Positions 51,019 through 60,928 are shown, numbered from the stretch's first letter. The stretch: DNA of 64,000 bases from Flavobacteriaceae bacterium (GCA_013214065.1 JABSPK010000001.1:1-64000), one strand, 5' to 3'. The notes: generated from the sequence alone by a model not told the origin. Program-made: numbers and translations.

Positions 51019-52290
51019 ATGTTGCAACTCCATAAAATCCGCGAACATAAAGACGCTTACATCAAGGCATTGGTAAAACGGAACCTTGATGCCGCGGCCC
51101 TTTTCGATACCGTCCTCGATCTCGATGGACAACGTAGGGCGACCCAAACCGAATTGGACAATACCTTAGCGGAATCGAACAAGCTTTCGAAAGAGATCGG
51201 CATGCTTTTCAAAAGTGGAAAAGCGGAAGAAGCCAATGCAATGAAGGCGAAGACGGCTGATTTGAAAGAAAGTTCAAAGGTCCTTTCCGAACGATTGCAA
51301 CAGGTATCGGCAAAGTTGACCGAAGCCCTCTATCAAATCCCCAACGTTCCTAACGAATCCGTTCCCGCAGGCAATTCGGAAGAAGATAATGAAGAGGTTT
51401 TCAAAGAAGGTGCTATTCCCGAACTCAGCGCGACGGCCCTACCTCACTGGGAGTTGGCCAAGAAATACGACTTGATCGATTTTGAATTGGGCGTTAAGAT
51501 CAGCGGTGCTGGATTTCCGGTCTATAAGGGCAAAGGGGCTCGATTGCAGCGGGCATTGATCGCCTATTTTTTGGATAAGAATACCGAAGCGGGCTACACC
51601 GAGATCCAGGTGCCGCATTTGGTCAACGAAGCTTCCGGCTACGGAACCGGGCAATTGCCCGATAAGGAAGGGCAAATGTACCACGTACAGGACGACAACC
51701 TGTATCTGATCCCGACCGCCGAAGTACCGATAACGAACATCTTCAGGGACAGTATCGTTAAAAAAGAGGACTTTCCGATCAAATTGACCGGCTACACCCC
51801 CTGTTTTCGAAGGGAAGCAGGCAGTTACGGGGCACATGTGCGCGGGTTGAACCGACTGCATCAATTCGACAAGGTCGAGATCGTGCGGGTCGAACGGCCT
51901 GAAAATTCTTATGAGGCCCTCAACGCCATGGTCGAACATGTCAAAGGGATTTTGCGTGAACTGAAACTTCCGTTCAGGATCCTAAGGCTTTGCGGGGGCG
52001 ATTTAGGCTTCACCTCGGCTTTGACCTTTGATTTCGAGGTCTTTTCAACGGCCCAGAATCGTTGGTTGGAGATCAGTTCCGTTTCGAATTTCGAGACCTT
52101 TCAAGCCAACCGTCTGAAACTGCGTTTTAAAGATGAGGATGGCAAGACCCAATTGGCGCATACGTTGAACGGAAGTTCTCTGGCCCTACCCAGGGTACTT
52201 GCCGGCATCCTTGAAAACTACCAAACCGAAACCGGGATAGCGATTCCGGATGTGCTGGTACCCTATTGCGGCTTCGATAAGATCGATTAA
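51019..52290 (+). CDS. serS: seryl-tRNA synthetase
   Basis: 423 residues from the ATG at 51019. N-terminal coiled-coil arm (~1-110, tRNA binding), then the class II core: motif 2 PCFRREAGSYGAHVRGLNRLHQF, EISSVSNFETFQANRLKLRF, and motif 3 NGSSLALPRVLAGILENYQ. A perfect -7 box TAAATTTG at 50993-51000 lies 18 nt before the start, so an upstream TTG at 50998 is unlikely. Confidence 0.96.
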   Translation: MLQLHKIREHKDAYIKALVKRNLDAAALFDTVLDLDGQRRATQTELDNTLAESNKLSKEIGMLFKSGKAEEANAMKAKTADLKESSKVLSERLQQVSAKLTEALYQIPNVPNESVPAGNSEEDNEEVFKEGAIPELSATALPHWELAKKYDLIDFELGVKISGAGFPVYKGKGARLQRALIAYFLDKNTEAGYTEIQVPHLVNEASGYGTGQLPDKEGQMYHVQDDNLYLIPTAEVPITNIFRDSIVKKEDFPIKLTGYTPCFRREAGSYGAHVRGLNRLHQFDKVEIVRVERPENSYEALNAMVEHVKGILRELKLPFRILRLCGGDLGFTSALTFDFEVFSTAQNRWLEISSVSNFETFQANRLKLRFKDEDGKTQLAHTLNGSSLALPRVLAGILENYQTETGIAIPDVLVPYCGFDKID

Positions 52291-52347
52291 GGGGATTTTC
52301 AGAATCGGTTAACATAAAAGGAGGGCATTCTCCGTTATCTTTAGACC

Positions 52348-54135
52348 GTGCGCATTTTTTTGCTTTCCATTTTCATCGTATTGGGTATTGGCCGGGTTTC
52401 GGCCCAAGACGACTTTTTGGCCAAACAGTATTTCAGTGACGGGGCCTTTGAAAAAGCCGTCGTGTTCTATGAAAAACTGGTCGAACAAAACCCGAGGCGA
52501 ACGGACTATGCAGAAGCCCTGGTCGCCTGCTACCAACAATTGGAACGTTATACCGATGCGGAGTCCTTTCTTTTGAAAAAAGTGGGCGAGTCTTATGCTT
52601 TTCCGACCTTCTTGATCGAGTTGGGGTATAACTACACCATACAAAACGAAGCGGAACGCGCCCAAGAATACTACGACAGGGCCATTGCCAAAATCGAGGA
52701 AAACCCGAATTTCGGGTATGCCGTGGGGTATCGCTTCCAAAAATACGCCCTGCTCGACGAAGCGGTCCGGGCCTATACCAAAGCGATGTTCCTAAAACCC
52801 GAATTGAATTACAATTTTCAGTTGGCCCGTATTTACGGGGAACAGGGTGAGATCGAAAAAATGTACGCTTCCTACCTGACCCTGATTTCGGAAGGCAAGT
52901 CTTCACGATCCAACGTGTTGCGCAATATCGAGGATTTCATTACCGATCGACCCGATAATGCGAACAACATCAAATTGCGGAAAATCCTATTGCAAAATGC
53001 CCAGAAGAACCCCGACCTGTTGTGGAATGAACTTTTGAGTTGGCTTTTTATCCAACAAAAACAATATGGCAGTGCCTTTGCGCAGGAGAAAGCGATTTTC
53101 AAACGTACCGAAGGCAGTTCTTCAGGACGATTGGAAAACCTAGGGGATATCTGCCTTGAAAATAAAGCGAACGACACTGCCTCGAAAGTATTCGGATTTT
53201 TGGTCGCCAACGCCAAGGAGCCCGTGGCCCGATTGAACGCCGAATTGCGATTGATCGAAATTGACCTGGACGCAACCGATAAAAAAGGATACGATGCCAT
53301 TGACAAGCGGTATGGCAAACTGATCGAAGCCTATGGGTACCAAAGCAACACCTTGCAATTACAGATCGCATATGCCAATTTCCTGACCTTTACCTTGGAA
53401 AACCCGGAGCCGGCAGTGGCCATGTTGAAAAAAGGTCTTGAGTTGCCCCTTAGCCGATATGCCAAGGCCTATTTGAAATTAGCCCTGGGCGATATCTTGG
53501 TTTTCGATCGAAAATTCAACGAAGCCTTGATTTATTTTACACAAATCCAAAAAAGCCTCAAGAACGATGTGCTTGGGCAGGATGCCCGGTTCAAAGTCGC
53601 CCAGACCAGTTTTTACAAGGGCGATTTCGATTGGTCGTTGACGCAGTTGAAAGTACTCCGTGGGTCGACCTCACAGTTGATCGCCAACGATGCCATGCAA
53701 TTGAGTTTGTTGATCTCGGACAATTCTTTGGAGGATTCGACCCAGACCGCATTGAAGAAGTATGCCCGTGCCGATTTTTTGGCCTATCAGCATAAAAACG
53801 ACCAGGCCATCACCGCCTTCGATGAAATATTGGAGCTGCACAAAGGGGAAACCATCGAAGATGAGACCCTACTTCGGCAAGGCACCCTTTTGGAAGACGA
53901 AGGAAACTACGAAAAGGCACGATTGAACTACCAAAAAATCGTCGAGTTCTACCCAGACGGAATCCTGGCCGATGACGCCCATTTCGCCCTTGGCGAATTG
54001 TATAGGAACGTCTTCGATGAACCCGAAAAAGCCCAGGTGCATTACGAAAAGATCATCTATAATTACCAAGACAGCTATTATTTTCCGGAAGCCCGCAAAA
54101 ATTTTCGGGCCCTGCGTGGCGATTTTGTCAATTAA
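52348..54135 (+). CDS. exported TPR-repeat protein
   Basis: 595 residues from a GTG at 52348, with a signal peptide ending RVSAQ. Many TPR units run through the chain (FEKAVVFYEKLVEQNPRRTDY; EAVRAYTKAMFLKPELNY; YEKARLNYQKIVEFYPDG), the last ones of the YbgF/BamD style. A periplasmic scaffold is likely. TATCTTTA, a near -7 match, lies about 5 nt before the start. Confidence 0.85.
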   Translation: MRIFLLSIFIVLGIGRVSAQDDFLAKQYFSDGAFEKAVVFYEKLVEQNPRRTDYAEALVACYQQLERYTDAESFLLKKVGESYAFPTFLIELGYNYTIQNEAERAQEYYDRAIAKIEENPNFGYAVGYRFQKYALLDEAVRAYTKAMFLKPELNYNFQLARIYGEQGEIEKMYASYLTLISEGKSSRSNVLRNIEDFITDRPDNANNIKLRKILLQNAQKNPDLLWNELLSWLFIQQKQYGSAFAQEKAIFKRTEGSSSGRLENLGDICLENKANDTASKVFGFLVANAKEPVARLNAELRLIEIDLDATDKKGYDAIDKRYGKLIEAYGYQSNTLQLQIAYANFLTFTLENPEPAVAMLKKGLELPLSRYAKAYLKLALGDILVFDRKFNEALIYFTQIQKSLKNDVLGQDARFKVAQTSFYKGDFDWSLTQLKVLRGSTSQLIANDAMQLSLLISDNSLEDSTQTALKKYARADFLAYQHKNDQAITAFDEILELHKGETIEDETLLRQGTLLEDEGNYEKARLNYQKIVEFYPDGILADDAHFALGELYRNVFDEPEKAQVHYEKIIYNYQDSYYFPEARKNFRALRGDFVN

Positions 54136-54235
54136 TTGGTAATATTGGGTAACGACCCTAGTGATTTCCCTCCCCCAGCATTAGCAGGTTAATGAATCGA
54201 AGTGTTCTTATTTTTGAAAGCTAAACCGACTTTCA

Positions 54236-54553
54236 ATGATCATTTACAACGTAACCATTAACATCGACGACGCGGTTCACGATGAATGGCTGGACTGGAT
54301 GCAGCACAAGCATATTCCCGATATGTTGGCCACCGGAAAATTCACCGAAGCTAAACTGACCAAAGTGCTTTCTGATGAGGAAGTGGGGGGGCTTACCTAT
54401 TCCATCCAATACCGCGTGAAAGATCGCGCCACATTGGAACGTTACTATCAAGAAGATTCCGAGGCGATGCGCGCGGATGGAAACCGTCGATTCGCTAACC
54501 GATTCGTTGCCTTTCGAACCGAACTTGAACTAATTAGCGAACAGCGTATTTGA
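54236..54553 (+). CDS. DUF4286 family protein
   Basis: 105 residues with the ferredoxin-like dimeric alpha-beta barrel pattern (MIIYNVTINIDDAVHDEWLDWMQ; HIPDMLATGKF; YSIQYRV). Matches DUF4286, common in Bacteroidota and without known function. A perfect -7 box TATTTTTG is at 54209-54216. Overlaps the next gene (TTGA). Confidence 0.75.
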   Translation: MIIYNVTINIDDAVHDEWLDWMQHKHIPDMLATGKFTEAKLTKVLSDEEVGGLTYSIQYRVKDRATLERYYQEDSEAMRADGNRRFANRFVAFRTELELISEQRI

Positions 54554-54882
54554 GAGCAAAATACACCCAATATCTTTTCACCTACGGTACCTTGCAGGAC
54601 GAAGTCGTTCAGCTTCGTGTTTTCGGGAGGAAACCGAAAAGCAAGGAGGCCAAGCTCAAAGGGTACCGCATTGCGGAAGAAAAGGTCATGGACCTGTATC
54701 CGACCATCGAACCCAGCGATCAAGTCGATGGTTTCGTAGCCGGCTTGCTCCTGCGGGTGTCGAACCTTGAATTGTTCAATGCCGACGTGTATGAGACCCA
54801 GGCCTATAAACGAATAATGGTATCGGTGAATCCGCGAACAAAGGCGTGGGTATATATCGCCACTTTCGGCCTTTCTGAGTAA
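54550..54882 (+). CDS. gamma-glutamylcyclotransferase-like (AIG2/GGCT) protein
   Basis: 110 residues from a TTG at 54550 that overlaps the previous stop. LFTYGTLQ is the substrate-binding loop of the GGCT fold and DVYETQAYKRIMV holds the usual catalytic Glu-x-x-x-Tyr region. May cleave gamma-glutamyl amines or peptides. Confidence 0.8.
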   Translation: MRAKYTQYLFTYGTLQDEVVQLRVFGRKPKSKEAKLKGYRIAEEKVMDLYPTIEPSDQVDGFVAGLLLRVSNLELFNADVYETQAYKRIMVSVNPRTKAWVYIATFGLSE

Positions 54883-54903
54883 CTTGCATCCAAACTCCTG
54901 CCA

Positions 54904-55755
54904 ATGCCCAAGAACGGTAGAAAAAAGGATGAGGCGCCACTCGAGCGCAACCAAACCGTCAAGGCAAAAAAATACCTTGGCCAGCATTTCCTCACCGACG
55001 AGAATATTGCAAAGAAAATTGCCGACACCCTCACTTTACAGGGGTATTCGAACGTGCTTGAAATCGGACCGGGAACCGGGGTATTGACCAAATACCTCTT
55101 ACAGAAGGATATCGATTTGGTCGCCATGGATGTGGATGAGGAGTCGATCGTCTACCTCAACCATTCCTTTCCCCTTGAACATCCGAAGCTCGTAGGGTCG
55201 CAAGATCGGTTCCGGGTCATTGAAGCCGATTTCCTGAAATTCGACAACTACCTCCTTTTTGGTGATGAACCCTTCGCGATTACCGGTAATTTCCCCTACA
55301 ACATCTCCAGCCAAATCGTGTTCAAAATGCTTGAAATGCGCGATCGGGTTCCGGAGTTCACGGGCATGTTCCAAAAGGAGGTCGCCCAACGCATTTGTGA
55401 AAAAGAAGGCAACAAGCGTTATGGGATCCTTTCGGTTTTGGTACAAGCCTTTTACGAGGCCGAATATCTGTTTACGGTGCACCCGCAGGTATTCAACCCC
55501 CCTCCCAAAGTACAATCAGGGGTACTGCGCCTGATCCGCAAACCACAGCAACGGTTGGCCTGTGATGAACGGCTATTCGTCAAAGTGGTCAAAGCGGTAT
55601 TCAACCAAAGGCGTAAAACCATACGCAACGGATTGAAGCCGTTCGGGCTTTCCGAAAATCTTAAAGAAGATGCTATATTTGACCGACGCGCGGAACAACT
55701 GTCCGTTGCCGAATTTATAAGCTTGACAAAGCGAATTGAAGATGACGCCATTTAA
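54904..55755 (+). CDS. rsmA: 16S rRNA adenine dimethyltransferase
   Basis: 283 residues. [21 protein letters not shown]-binding [12 protein letters not shown], and the catalytic N-F-P-Y-N ([17 protein letters not shown]) identify RsmA/KsgA, which makes the two m6,2A residues at the 3' end of 16S rRNA. The end overlaps mgtE by 14 nt. Confidence 0.95.
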   Translation: MPKNGRKKDEAPLERNQTVKAKKYLGQHFLTDENIAKKIADTLTLQGYSNVLEIGPGTGVLTKYLLQKDIDLVAMDVDEESIVYLNHSFPLEHPKLVGSQDRFRVIEADFLKFDNYLLFGDEPFAITGNFPYNISSQIVFKMLEMRDRVPEFTGMFQKEVAQRICEKEGNKRYGILSVLVQAFYEAEYLFTVHPQVFNPPPKVQSGVLRLIRKPQQRLACDERLFVKVVKAVFNQRRKTIRNGLKPFGLSENLKEDAIFDRRAEQLSVAEFISLTKRIEDDAI

Positions 55756-57094
55756 ACTCACCGATGAACTGGTAGAAAACATCCAGCTTTTGATCACCGA
55801 TCAAAAGGATGTCGAGTTGCGTCGCATGATGAAGGAATTCCATTATGCCGATGTGGCCGAGATCGCCAATGAGTTGGAAGAGGAGGAGGCCACCTATATC
55901 ATCAAACTGCTCGATAGCGAAAAGACATCCGATGTCCTTACCGAACTGGACGAGGATATGCGTGAAGCGGTATTGAACAACCTTTCGGCCAAAGAGATCG
56001 CAGGAGAGCTCGAAGAACTCGACAGTGACGATGCCGCCGATATCGTCGGGGAGCTGCCCGATGAGATCGTGCAAGAGGTCATTTCGGAAATCGAAGATCG
56101 CGAGCATGCGAAAGACATCGTCGAACTGCTACGTTACGATGAAGATTCGGCAGGGGGGCTCATGGCCAAAGAGTTGGTCAAGGTGAACGAGAACTGGAAC
56201 GTTTTGACTTGCGTCAAGGAAATGCGTGCCCAGGCCGAAAACGTGACCCGGGTACATTCGATCTATGTCGTAGATGACGAAGACAAATTGAAGGGTCGGC
56301 TATCGCTCAAAGACCTGTTGACCACTTCGACCAAGACCCATATCAAAGACGTGTACATTGCGAAAGTCGATTATGTCAATGTCAACGAAGATCCCGAAGA
56401 AGTGGCCAAAATCATGTCGAAATACGATTTGGAGGCCATACCCGTTGTTGACGAAATCGGCAGGTTGGTCGGCCGGATCACCATTGACGATATTGTGGAT
56501 GTGATTCGGGAAGAGGCCGATAAGGACTATCAGTTGGCGGCCGGTATTTCACAGGATGTCGAAGCCGATGACAGCATTTGGGAATTGACCCGAGCACGGT
56601 TACCATGGCTGATCCTAGGGCTGTTCGGTGGTCTTGGGGCCGCCCTCATCATGGGAAGCTTTGAGACCATTGTCGAAAAGGCCCCTGAAATCCTATTTTT
56701 TACCCCCTTGATTGCTGCCATGGCCGGCAACGTCGGGGTGCAATCGAGCGCGATCATCGTTCAAGGCCTCGCCAATGACGACCTCAAGGGCAGTATCGCC
56801 AACCGCCTTTGGAAAGAGATGTTGTTGGCCTTATTGAACGGTTTGATCTTGGCGGCCATTCTCTTATTGTTCACTTGGATCTGGAAAAATGATTTTGCCA
56901 TTGCCTTGGCCATATCGGCTTCGTTGGTGGCCGTGATCATCATTGCCGGTATCATCGGTACCTTCATACCGCTCTTCCTCGATAAACGGGGCATCGACCC
57001 GGCCATAGCTACCGGACCGTTCATTACGACCAGCAACGATATTTTCGGAATCCTAATTTACTTCTGGATCGCGAAACTGATTTTAGGCATTTAA
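55742..57094 (+). CDS. mgtE: magnesium transporter MgtE
   Basis: 450 residues from the ATG at 55742 ([15 protein letters not shown]). An acidic N-domain (~1-125), two CBS domains (~135-255; [33 protein letters not shown]) that sense Mg2+, and five membrane helices (~285-450) with the channel segment [17 protein letters not shown]. Cotranscribed with rsmA by overlap. Confidence 0.95.
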   Translation: MTPFKLTDELVENIQLLITDQKDVELRRMMKEFHYADVAEIANELEEEEATYIIKLLDSEKTSDVLTELDEDMREAVLNNLSAKEIAGELEELDSDDAADIVGELPDEIVQEVISEIEDREHAKDIVELLRYDEDSAGGLMAKELVKVNENWNVLTCVKEMRAQAENVTRVHSIYVVDDEDKLKGRLSLKDLLTTSTKTHIKDVYIAKVDYVNVNEDPEEVAKIMSKYDLEAIPVVDEIGRLVGRITIDDIVDVIREEADKDYQLAAGISQDVEADDSIWELTRARLPWLILGLFGGLGAALIMGSFETIVEKAPEILFFTPLIAAMAGNVGVQSSAIIVQGLANDDLKGSIANRLWKEMLLALLNGLILAAILLLFTWIWKNDFAIALAISASLVAVIIIAGIIGTFIPLFLDKRGIDPAIATGPFITTSNDIFGILIYFWIAKLILGI

Positions 57095-57104
57095 AGACCA
57101 TTCC

Positions 57105-57470
57105 ATGAAAGCGATAAACCTCAAAGCGAAACATGCCGAATTCACCGAACAATGGCATCCCCATCAAATCGCTGTAGTCGATGATATGCAAGTGTTGTTG
57201 GCCAAATTACAGGGCGAATTCGTCTGGCATGCCCATGAGCATGAAGACGAACTTTTTCAGGTAATCAAGGGTACCTTATACATGCAGTTCAGGGAGCGTA
57301 CCGAAATCGTCAATGAAGGCGAATTGATCGTCGTGCCCAAAGGCGTGGAACACAACCCGAAAACCAAAGAAGGCGAAGAAGTTCACGTACTGCTGTTCGA
57401 AAAATTGAGTACGGCCCACACCGGTGGGGTTACCCATGAAAAAACCAAGACCCACTACCCTGCGATTTAA
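57105..57470 (+). CDS. cupin-domain protein
   Basis: 121 residues forming a single cupin barrel. Motif 1 WHAHEHEDELFQVIKG and motif 2 VVPKGVEHNPK carry the metal-binding His/Glu set. Could be a small dioxygenase, isomerase or binding protein; not determinable from sequence. Starts 10 nt after mgtE. Confidence 0.85.
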   Translation: MKAINLKAKHAEFTEQWHPHQIAVVDDMQVLLAKLQGEFVWHAHEHEDELFQVIKGTLYMQFRERTEIVNEGELIVVPKGVEHNPKTKEGEEVHVLLFEKLSTAHTGGVTHEKTKTHYPAI

Positions 57471-57478
57471 AACAGTCC

Positions 57479-57539
57479 GTTCGGTTTGTACGACCGAACC
57501 GCGCGCCGTCCATTAGGTTCCAATACGATCTAAATCGTA
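57479..57539. repeat. two inverted repeats before the dehydrogenase gene
   Basis: GTTCGGT/ACCGAAC (57479-57499, 7-nt loop) is hairpin-like but lacks a T run. TACGAT-CTAA-ATCGTA (57524-57539) is a palindrome 23 nt before the start at 57563 and could be an operator. Confidence 0.45.
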
Positions 57540-57562
57540 AATTGCGACCATACGCCTTTTCA

Positions 57563-58498
57563 ATGAAAGTACTCCACTTAGATACCAACCACCCCCTGTT
57601 GCTCGATGAATTCGAAAAGTTGGGGTACGAAAACCACGAAGACTATACCGCACCCAAATCGGCCATCGAAGAAAAGATCCAACATTATGACGGCATTATC
57701 ATCCGGAGTCGGTTCACCATTGACGCCCCTTTTTTAGACCGGGCCACTAAGCTCAAATTTATTGGACGTGTCGGTGCCGGATTGGAAAATATAGATGTCA
57801 AATACGCCCGTGAAAAGGGCATCTTTATGGCCTCGGCACCTGAGGGGAATCGCAATGCGGTGGCCGAACATAACCTGGGCATGTTGCTTTCCTTGCTGAA
57901 CCAATTGCCCAAGGCCAATCGCGAAGTCAAAAAAGGCATCTGGGATCGCGAGGGTAATCGTGGCAGCGAATTGGACGGCAAAACCGTCGGGATTATCGGC
58001 TACGGTAATATGGGCAAGGCCTTCGCCAAAAAACTCCAGGGTTTCGATGTGGATATCATATGTTATGATATCGTTGGTGGTGTGGGTGATGAGAACGCCC
58101 GGCAGGTGGGTATCATGGAGTTCCAACAACGATCCGATGTGGTCAGTTTGCATGTGCCACAAACGCCATTGAGCGAAGGAATGATCAATTTGGAGTTCAT
58201 TAATGAATTCAAAAAACCGTTTTGGCTCTTGAATACGGCCCGCGGAAAATGTGTCAATACCAAAGCAATGGTCGCTGCCTTGAAATCAGGTAAAATCCTT
58301 GGGGCCGGACTTGATGTCCTCGAGTATGAGAAAAAATCATTCGAAGACTGGTTTACCAACAAACCGAAACCCTTCAAATACCTGAAAAAAGCCAAAAACG
58401 TCATACTATCACCCCATGTAGCGGGCTGGACGGTCGAGAGTAAAGAAAAGCTGGCGCAGACCATCGTAGATAAGGTAAAAGGACATTTTTCGGAGTAG
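57563..58498 (+). CDS. D-2-hydroxyacid dehydrogenase (SerA-like)
   Basis: 311 residues from the ATG at 57563. Catalytic Arg in NTARGKCV, NAD-binding VGIIGYGNMGKAFA, the Glu in GLDVLEYE and the His in LSPHVAGWTVES fit the D-isomer hydroxyacid dehydrogenase family. There is no ACT domain, so feedback-regulated 3-phosphoglycerate dehydrogenase is only one possibility. Confidence 0.88.
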   Translation: MKVLHLDTNHPLLLDEFEKLGYENHEDYTAPKSAIEEKIQHYDGIIIRSRFTIDAPFLDRATKLKFIGRVGAGLENIDVKYAREKGIFMASAPEGNRNAVAEHNLGMLLSLLNQLPKANREVKKGIWDREGNRGSELDGKTVGIIGYGNMGKAFAKKLQGFDVDIICYDIVGGVGDENARQVGIMEFQQRSDVVSLHVPQTPLSEGMINLEFINEFKKPFWLLNTARGKCVNTKAMVAALKSGKILGAGLDVLEYEKKSFEDWFTNKPKPFKYLKKAKNVILSPHVAGWTVESKEKLAQTIVDKVKGHFSE

Positions 58499-58504
58499 CA
58501 AAGG

Positions 58505-58912
58505 ATGAAAAAGACGGTTTTCATCTTTTCTTCTTTGATCATTGCCATACTGGCCCTATTCCAAGTCAGCAAATACACCTATGCATCAGGCGATATGGCC
58601 ATGGAAACCATTATCGCGCTTATTGCCGTCTCTTTTCTGTTCCTGGGGATGTTCCTTAACAAGCGAAGTTTGCGGAAAAAGGATGGGGGCGACACCATCG
58701 ATGAAAAGAATATCGAGGCCCTCGGTTTGAGTAAACGGGAATACGAAGTACTACAGCATATGGCCAAAGGCCAATCGAACAAGGAAATTGCAGACAGCCT
58801 TTTCCTTTCCGAAAGTACGATCAAGACCCATGTATCAAACGTTCTGGTCAAACTCGATTGTAAGCGTAGGACCCAGGCCATCCGAAGGGCCAAAGAGCTA
58901 AAAATCTTGTAA
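58505..58912 (+). CDS. membrane-anchored LuxR-type regulator
   Basis: 135 residues. Two hydrophobic segments at the N-terminus (FIFSSLIIAILALFQV; IIALIAVSFLFLGMFL) followed by a LuxR/NarL helix-turn-helix (LSKREYEVLQHMAKGQSNKEIA; LSESTIKTHVSNVLVKL). There is no receiver domain. Tethering the DNA-binding domain to the membrane suggests it senses membrane or envelope state. It probably regulates the next gene, whose promoter carries inverted repeats. Confidence 0.85.
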   Translation: MKKTVFIFSSLIIAILALFQVSKYTYASGDMAMETIIALIAVSFLFLGMFLNKRSLRKKDGGDTIDEKNIEALGLSKREYEVLQHMAKGQSNKEIADSLFLSESTIKTHVSNVLVKLDCKRRTQAIRRAKELKIL

Positions 58913-58930
58913 TCAGCTATTTTAGCACTT

Positions 58931-58990
58931 AAGTACTAGGCATTTGGTACTTTCGTATGAGTCCGAAAATGTACTTCGGACCTAATTTTG
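58931..58990 (+). promoter_or_regulatory. promoter and paired inverted repeats before the DUF4199 gene
   Basis: TAATTTTG at 58983-58990 is a perfect -7 box. Just before it is GTCCGAA-7 nt-TTCGGAC (58961-58981), and further up AAGTAC/GTACTT (58931-58952). GTACTT recurs at 58947 and 58971, 24 bp apart. The LuxR-type regulator encoded next door is the obvious candidate to bind. Confidence 0.6.
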
Positions 58991-59014
58991 ACACCTAACG
59001 ATAAATCAAACCTT

Positions 59015-59518
59015 ATGAAAAAAACAGTATGGAGATTCGGAATTTACGGAGCGGTGACCATTTGCGCCTTGTTCTTGCTTAGTTGGTTCATACCCAACCT
59101 CGACTACAGCACCCAAGAAATCATCGGCTATATCGGTATCGTGGTTTCACTTGGGTTTGTATTCTTCGGTATCAAACACTTTCGTGATAACGAAAACGAT
59201 GGTGTCATCCCATTTCGAAAAGCATTGACCATCGGAATCTTGATTACCCTGATCGTTGCCTTGGCCTTTGGCATGCTGGATCTGGTTTATGTGAAGATCT
59301 TGAACCCCGATTTTACCACGGAATATTACGACCGGATGATCGAAGACCTTCGTCAGACCGTACCCCCTGCGGAGTTTGAGGCAAAAGCCGCAGAAATCGA
59401 AGGGCAACGTGAGGTATTTTCCAACCCGCTATTCTCATTTTTGTTAATGGCCTTTACCGTGTTCATCATCGGTTTCATCATTTCACTGATTTCCGCATTG
59501 ATCTTACAACGTAAATAA
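59015..59518 (+). CDS. DUF4199 membrane protein
   Basis: 167 residues from the ATG at 59015. Four hydrophobic segments (YGAVTICALFLLSWFI; IGIVVSLGFVFFGIKHF; IGILITLIVALAFGML; FTVFIIGFIISLISALIL) with DNENDGVIPFRKAL after the second, the DUF4199 pattern. Function unknown. Promoter at 58983. Confidence 0.8.
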   Translation: MKKTVWRFGIYGAVTICALFLLSWFIPNLDYSTQEIIGYIGIVVSLGFVFFGIKHFRDNENDGVIPFRKALTIGILITLIVALAFGMLDLVYVKILNPDFTTEYYDRMIEDLRQTVPPAEFEAKAAEIEGQREVFSNPLFSFLLMAFTVFIIGFIISLISALILQRK

Positions 59519-59524
59519 GAAGCC

Positions 59525-59980
59525 ATGACCATTGATGCAACAACCGTAGCGGAATACATTTCAAAAGTGCCCGAAGAACGAAAAGCGGCGATAACCAAAT
59601 TAAAGGATACGGTTAAACAAAACCTTCCTGTAGGATTTGAAGAAGGGATCGGGTACAAGATGATCGCCTTTTACGTGCCCCACTCGGCATATCCTGCCGG
59701 GTACCACTGTGACCCCAAACTACCCTTGCCCTTTATCAATATCGCTTCACAGAAGAACTTCATAGCGCTCTACCACTCGGGTGTTTATGCCGATAAGGCC
59801 CTATTGGATTGGTTCATGGCAGCATACCCCAAGCACGTTAAGACCAAATTGGACATGGGTAAAAGTTGCATCAGATTCAAGAATCTGGATACCATCCCGT
59901 ATGGATTGATCGGGGAACTCTGCCAGAAAATGACCCCGGAACAATGGGTCGCACTGTATGAAAAGAACATAAAACGATAA
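59525..59980 (+). CDS. DUF1801 domain protein
   Basis: 151 residues starting 6 nt after the DUF4199 gene. The YdhG-like fold signature is visible (LPVGFEEGIGYKMIAFYVP; FINIASQKNFIALYHSG; GKSCIRFKNLDTIP). The family is widespread and uncharacterised. Confidence 0.8.
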   Translation: MTIDATTVAEYISKVPEERKAAITKLKDTVKQNLPVGFEEGIGYKMIAFYVPHSAYPAGYHCDPKLPLPFINIASQKNFIALYHSGVYADKALLDWFMAAYPKHVKTKLDMGKSCIRFKNLDTIPYGLIGELCQKMTPEQWVALYEKNIKR

Positions 59981-59982
59981 CA

Positions 59983-60369
59983 ATGGATAAACGCGTAACC
60001 GGATTGGGAGGCTTTTTTTTCAAAACCAAAGACCCTGATCAAATCAAAACTTGGTACAAACAACATTTGGGTATACCTACCGATCAATACGGCTGGACCT
60101 TTTGGTGGAAAGATAAGGACGGTAACGATTGTTCGACCCAATGGAGCCCGTTCAAGGAAGACACCACCTATTTCAAACCTAGTGAAAAACAGTTCATGAT
60201 GAACTTCAGGGTCGAAAACCTCGAAGCGCTGCTTGAGGTCCTTAAAAAAGAAGGGGTCACCGTAGTCGGTGAAATGGAAACCTATGATTATGGTAAGTTC
60301 GGTTGGATCCTAGACCCCGAAGGCAACAAATTGGAACTTTGGGAACCTGTTGATAAAGCTTTTCTCTAG
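59983..60369 (+). CDS. VOC-superfamily (glyoxalase-like) protein
   Basis: 128 residues: one module pair of the vicinal oxygen chelate fold (GLGGFFFKTKDPDQIKTWY; FMMNFRVENLEALLEVLK; FGWILDPEGNKLELWEP). The final Glu of LELWEP is a usual metal ligand. Substrate unknown. Two nt after the DUF1801 stop. Confidence 0.85.
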   Translation: MDKRVTGLGGFFFKTKDPDQIKTWYKQHLGIPTDQYGWTFWWKDKDGNDCSTQWSPFKEDTTYFKPSEKQFMMNFRVENLEALLEVLKKEGVTVVGEMETYDYGKFGWILDPEGNKLELWEPVDKAFL

Positions 60370-60423
60370 CTATCGAAATAATTAGTACATTGAAGGCTGT
60401 TCAACCAACAAATTAGAATAACC

Positions 60424-60849
60424 ATGTCTGAAGAAAAAAAAGATTTAGGTGATAAGGCCGAAGAAGCCTTTGACAAAGCCAAGGATGCGGCCAAAGATGC
60501 AGCAGGAGACGCCAAAGAAGCGGCCAGCGAATTCGCCGAGGGTGCCAAAGAAACCGCCAAGGAATTCAGTGAAGGTGTCAAAGACACCCTGAATACGGAT
60601 AACAAGAAAATTCTGGCCGGTATTTTGGCCATCGTTTTGGGTGGTTTCGGAATCCACAAGTTCATTCTTGGATACACCAAAGAAGGCATCATCATGCTCG
60701 TCGCCACCGTGATCTTAGGGGTCATTACCTGTGGTATCGCAGGATGGGTCGTTTGGGTCATCGGTTTGATCGAAGGCATCATTTATCTGACCAAGTCGGA
60801 TGAGGAGTTCTACAATACATACCAAGTAGGCAAAAAACCTTGGTTCTAA
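60424..60849 (+). CDS. TM2-domain membrane protein with amphipathic N-terminus
   Basis: 141 residues. The first ~55 are Lys/Glu/Ala repeats forming an amphipathic helix (AFDKAKDAAKDAAGDAKEAA), LEA-like; residues ~58-125 are a TM2 domain with two membrane helices (ILAGILAIVLGGFGIHKFILG; GVITCGIAGWVVWVIGLIEG). Function unknown. Confidence 0.85.
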   Translation: MSEEKKDLGDKAEEAFDKAKDAAKDAAGDAKEAASEFAEGAKETAKEFSEGVKDTLNTDNKKILAGILAIVLGGFGIHKFILGYTKEGIIMLVATVILGVITCGIAGWVVWVIGLIEGIIYLTKSDEEFYNTYQVGKKPWF

Positions 60850-60853
60850 ACAC

Positions 60854-60887
60854 AAAAAGACCACAAAAAACACTGTGGTCTTTTTTT
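60854..60887 (+). terminator. intrinsic terminator after the TM2 gene
   Basis: AAAAAGACCACA (60854-60865), 8-nt loop, TGTGGTCTTTTT (60874-60885), then further T. Confidence 0.8.
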
Positions 60888-60906
60888 ATTTCAACATATC
60901 ATCGTA

Positions 60907-60918
60907 ATATTGCAATAT
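60907..60918. promoter_or_regulatory. 12-bp palindrome, probable ArsR operator
   Basis: ATATTGCAATAT is perfectly palindromic and lies 11 nt before the arsR start, the usual place for the self-operator of an ArsR repressor, in an otherwise AT-rich stretch that must hold the promoter. Confidence 0.6.
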
Positions 60919-60928
60919 AAAATATGTT

